DNA of 64,000 bases from the NCBI GenBank assembly GCA_020912385.1, contig CP087208.1, forward strand, positions 3,391,364 to 3,455,363, given 5' to 3'. This document shows, one piece after another, positions 62,208 to 64,000 of the stretch. The translations under genes and the position numbers were made by a program. This stretch comes from Neofusicoccum parvum (lineage: Eukaryota > Ascomycota > Dothideomycetes > Botryosphaeriales > Botryosphaeriaceae). Position 1 is the first letter of the stretch. Every line of letters begins with the position of its first letter. The notes beneath the pieces are model-generated. The model was given only the letters and a program-made list of their open reading frames with translations. It was not told where the DNA came from and did not search any database.

Positions 62208-63113
62208 AGGGAGCAGCAGCAGCAGCAAAGAGAGCAGGAGAGGACGCAGCAAAGGGAGTAGTAAAGAAAGCAGTAGTGGCAGTAGGAGCAGTAGCAGCAA
62301 AGAGAGCAGTAAAGAAAGCAGCAGTAGTAGTAGGAGCAGTAGTAAAGAGAGCAGCAGAGGACGTAGTAAGAAGAGCAGTAGAGAATACAGCAGGAAAATC
62401 AGCAGGAAAGTCGGCAGGGAAGTTGGAAGGAAGAGCAGAGTACGTAATAAAGAGAATTAGACAGGTAGGAGTTTCGAAGGCAGCAGCAGCAGCAGCAGGT
62501 AGGAATAAGGGTAAGGCAGGCCAGGCAGACATAATAGGTGTATACAGATGCAGAACTGCTTCAGAGAAAGCTGCAGAGGTGGAAGAGGGTGTGTTTAGTG
62601 TGCAAGGCAGCGGGTAGGGAAGACCAGCACAGTGTTAGCCACTGTCCAACAGAGCGGGGTAGGCAGGCAGATGGGGAGAGGCGCGAGATGCAGGGAAGAA
62701 TCAGGTTTGAGAGGTACTCGGGCTGCTTTCGCTGCGGGGTACCACAGGCAATCTGCAACAGGTGGGAGAGTAATGGTAGGCAGGGGTGGCGGCAGGTTCA
62801 GGGCAGCGAGTGCCAGTTCTTCGGGGTGATGATTGGTACGTTGTACGGGATCAAGCACGGGTATCAAAGGGTGTGGAAGAGGTGGTTGTTACGGCTAGGA
62901 GAGAAGGAAGTAGTAGGAGGAGTGGTAGCGGCGGCAGTGGCGGCAGCGGTAGAGGATGGAGATGGAGATGGAGATGGAGATGGAGATGAAGATAAAGATA
63001 GACTACTAGGATATCTTGGACAGGCATGGAGGAAGGACGAGCTTGAGAGCAATAACTTGGCTCGAGAGTTTTTATGGCTGACAGGAAGGGTGGAGAGCTT
63101 AATAGAGGAGTAG
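61859..63113 (+). pseudogene. TLH: TLH copy 3: C-terminal remnant
   Basis: 61859-62400 is a triplet-rich stretch (GTAGCA/AGCAGT runs) that reads as Ser, Ala or Val repeats depending on frame. From about 62390 the sequence matches the TLH Gln-rich region with stops (TAA, TAG at former CAA, CAG), and 62538-63113 is open for 191 codons with the C-terminal zinc cluster ('CLVCKAAGREDQHSVSHC', 'CFRCGVPQAIC', 'GSECQFFGVMIGTLYGIKHGY') plus a short Asp/Gly repeat (GDGDGDGD). The finger, recombinase-like and helicase domains are all absent. A deletion joined the Ser-rich region to the Gln-rich tail, or this is an independent truncated capture. Confidence 0.8.
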
Positions 63114-63794
63114 GAAGAGGGGTAGGAAAGTAATAGAGCTAATGGAAATAGATGGATAGGACTAGCTAGTAGGTAGAGAGAGCTAGTAAAATTTTAGAAC
63201 TAATAGAGAAAGAAGTAATAGTTGAAAAAGAGTAGGTAGAAATAAATAAGAAAGATGGATTTAAAAAGAATAAATGAATAAATAAATAAACAAATAAATA
63301 AATAGTAAGTACCAGTTTATTTTAGAAATAATAATAGCTGGATAAGTATTACTATATAAATAGAATTGAGTGGAATTAAATACGAATATTAAGTAATATA
63401 TATAGAAGAGGTAAAAGATGGATTTTAAAAAAAAAACTAGAACTAGAACTAGAACTAGAACTAGAATTAAAGCTAGAACTAGAATTAAAACTAGAGTTAA
63501 AACTAGAGTTAAAACCAGAAGTAGAAGTAGAAGTAGAAGTAGAAGTAGAAGTAGAAGTAGAAGTAGAAATAAAATTAGAAGAACTAGAAGAACTAGAAGA
63601 ACTAGAAAGAAGTAGAAGTAACTAGAATTAAAAGTTAGAACTAGAAATAGAAGTAGAATTTTAGAAGAACTAGAAGAACTAGAACTAAATAAAGGAAGGT
63701 AGAAGAAGAAGAAGAAGAAGAGTATAAAAGAGAAGAAATTAAATAGAAAGAAAGTAAAAGATATAATAGAAATAGAGGTAGTAAAAGTAGAATA
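63114..63794 (+). repeat. Diverged purine-rich satellite after TLH copy 3
   Basis: Same organisation as after copies 1 and 2 (short A/T-rich spacer, then ACTAGA/AGTAGA repeats at 63418-63700), but shorter and with different unit order, so this copy did not take part in the recent homogenisation of the other two. Confidence 0.8.
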
Positions 63795-63886
63795 AGAGTT
63801 GATAATTTTAGACTAGGGTGAGGGTTAGTAATTTTAGATTAGGGTGAGGGTTAGTAATTTTAGATTAGGGTGAGGGTTAGTAATTT
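63795..63886 (+). repeat. Telomere-adjacent repeat, terminal block
   Basis: Three units of about 26-27 bases, 'tagattagggtgagggttag' followed by 'taatttt', directly left of the telomere. Confidence 0.9.
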
Positions 63887-63924
<38 letters not shown>

Positions 63925-64000
63925 GGTTAGGGTTAGGGTTAGGGTTAGGGTTAGGGTTAGGGTTAGGGTTAGGGTTAGGGGTTAGGGGTTAGGGTTAGGG
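63887..64000 (+). repeat. Telomere (TTAGGG)n
   Basis: About 18-19 TTAGGG units run off the right edge. Variants: one TTTAGGG near 63901 and two TTAGGGG near 63980. G-strand on the plus strand, so the chromosome ends to the right. Confidence 0.98.

Overview
This window is the right-hand end of a chromosome (or a contig reaching it) from a filamentous ascomycete (Pezizomycotina). It closes on a TTAGGG telomere running off the right edge. Other signs are introns of 51-56 nt, Tad1-type LINEs, a chromodomain Gypsy element, HET, DUF7924, DUF3638 and JmjC gene relics, and many in-frame stops explained by CpA-to-TpA transitions, the signature of repeat-induced point mutation (RIP). Nothing looks bacterial, and I saw no rRNA, tRNA or CRISPR array.

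Layout. 0-10.8 kb: a coiled-coil ORF cut by the left edge and a DUF3638 scrap broken by an LTR; a degraded LINE (LINE1, about 0.69-8.6 kb) split by a second, 5'-truncated LINE (LINE2); then a DUF7924 pseudogene. 10.8-16.8 kb: low-information sequence with a solo LTR and weak coding remnants. 16.8-30.5 kb: a truncated and a near-complete copy of LINE3, a five-exon cytochrome P450 gene with one reading-frame problem, an intact amidoligase-family gene, a promoter-like module present three times, and a HET-domain pseudogene. 30.5-35.5 kb: solo LTRs, a JmjC-domain pseudogene, and one LTR nested in another. 35.7-42.1 kb: LINE4, with an intact ORF2, preceded by a nearly identical truncated copy of its own 3' end.

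42.1-64.0 kb is the telomeric cap: two modules of about 7.1 kb and a third fragment, each carrying or derived from a telomere-linked RecQ helicase (TLH) gene read toward the telomere, followed by a purine-rich satellite and a telomere-adjacent repeat. The first TLH ORF (1896 codons) is intact. The second has ten in-frame stops and no frameshift. The third keeps only the C-terminal part. A Gypsy chromovirus lies between modules 1 and 2 and has lost its 3' LTR where module 2 begins.

The most interesting points. (1) The TLH protein has, ahead of its helicase, a region that reads as a tyrosine-recombinase catalytic domain (R891, K926, R1014, H1067, Y1076, with the usual nine-residue His-to-Tyr spacing), and an OrsD-like zinc-finger N-terminus. 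(2) Both modules start at the telomere-like heptamer CCTAACC, followed 9 bp later by a 12-bp-arm hairpin, and both starts abut a truncated retroelement. Together these suggest that the TLH module may itself be a mobile or capturable chromosome-end unit. This is inference, and the tests are given in the findings.
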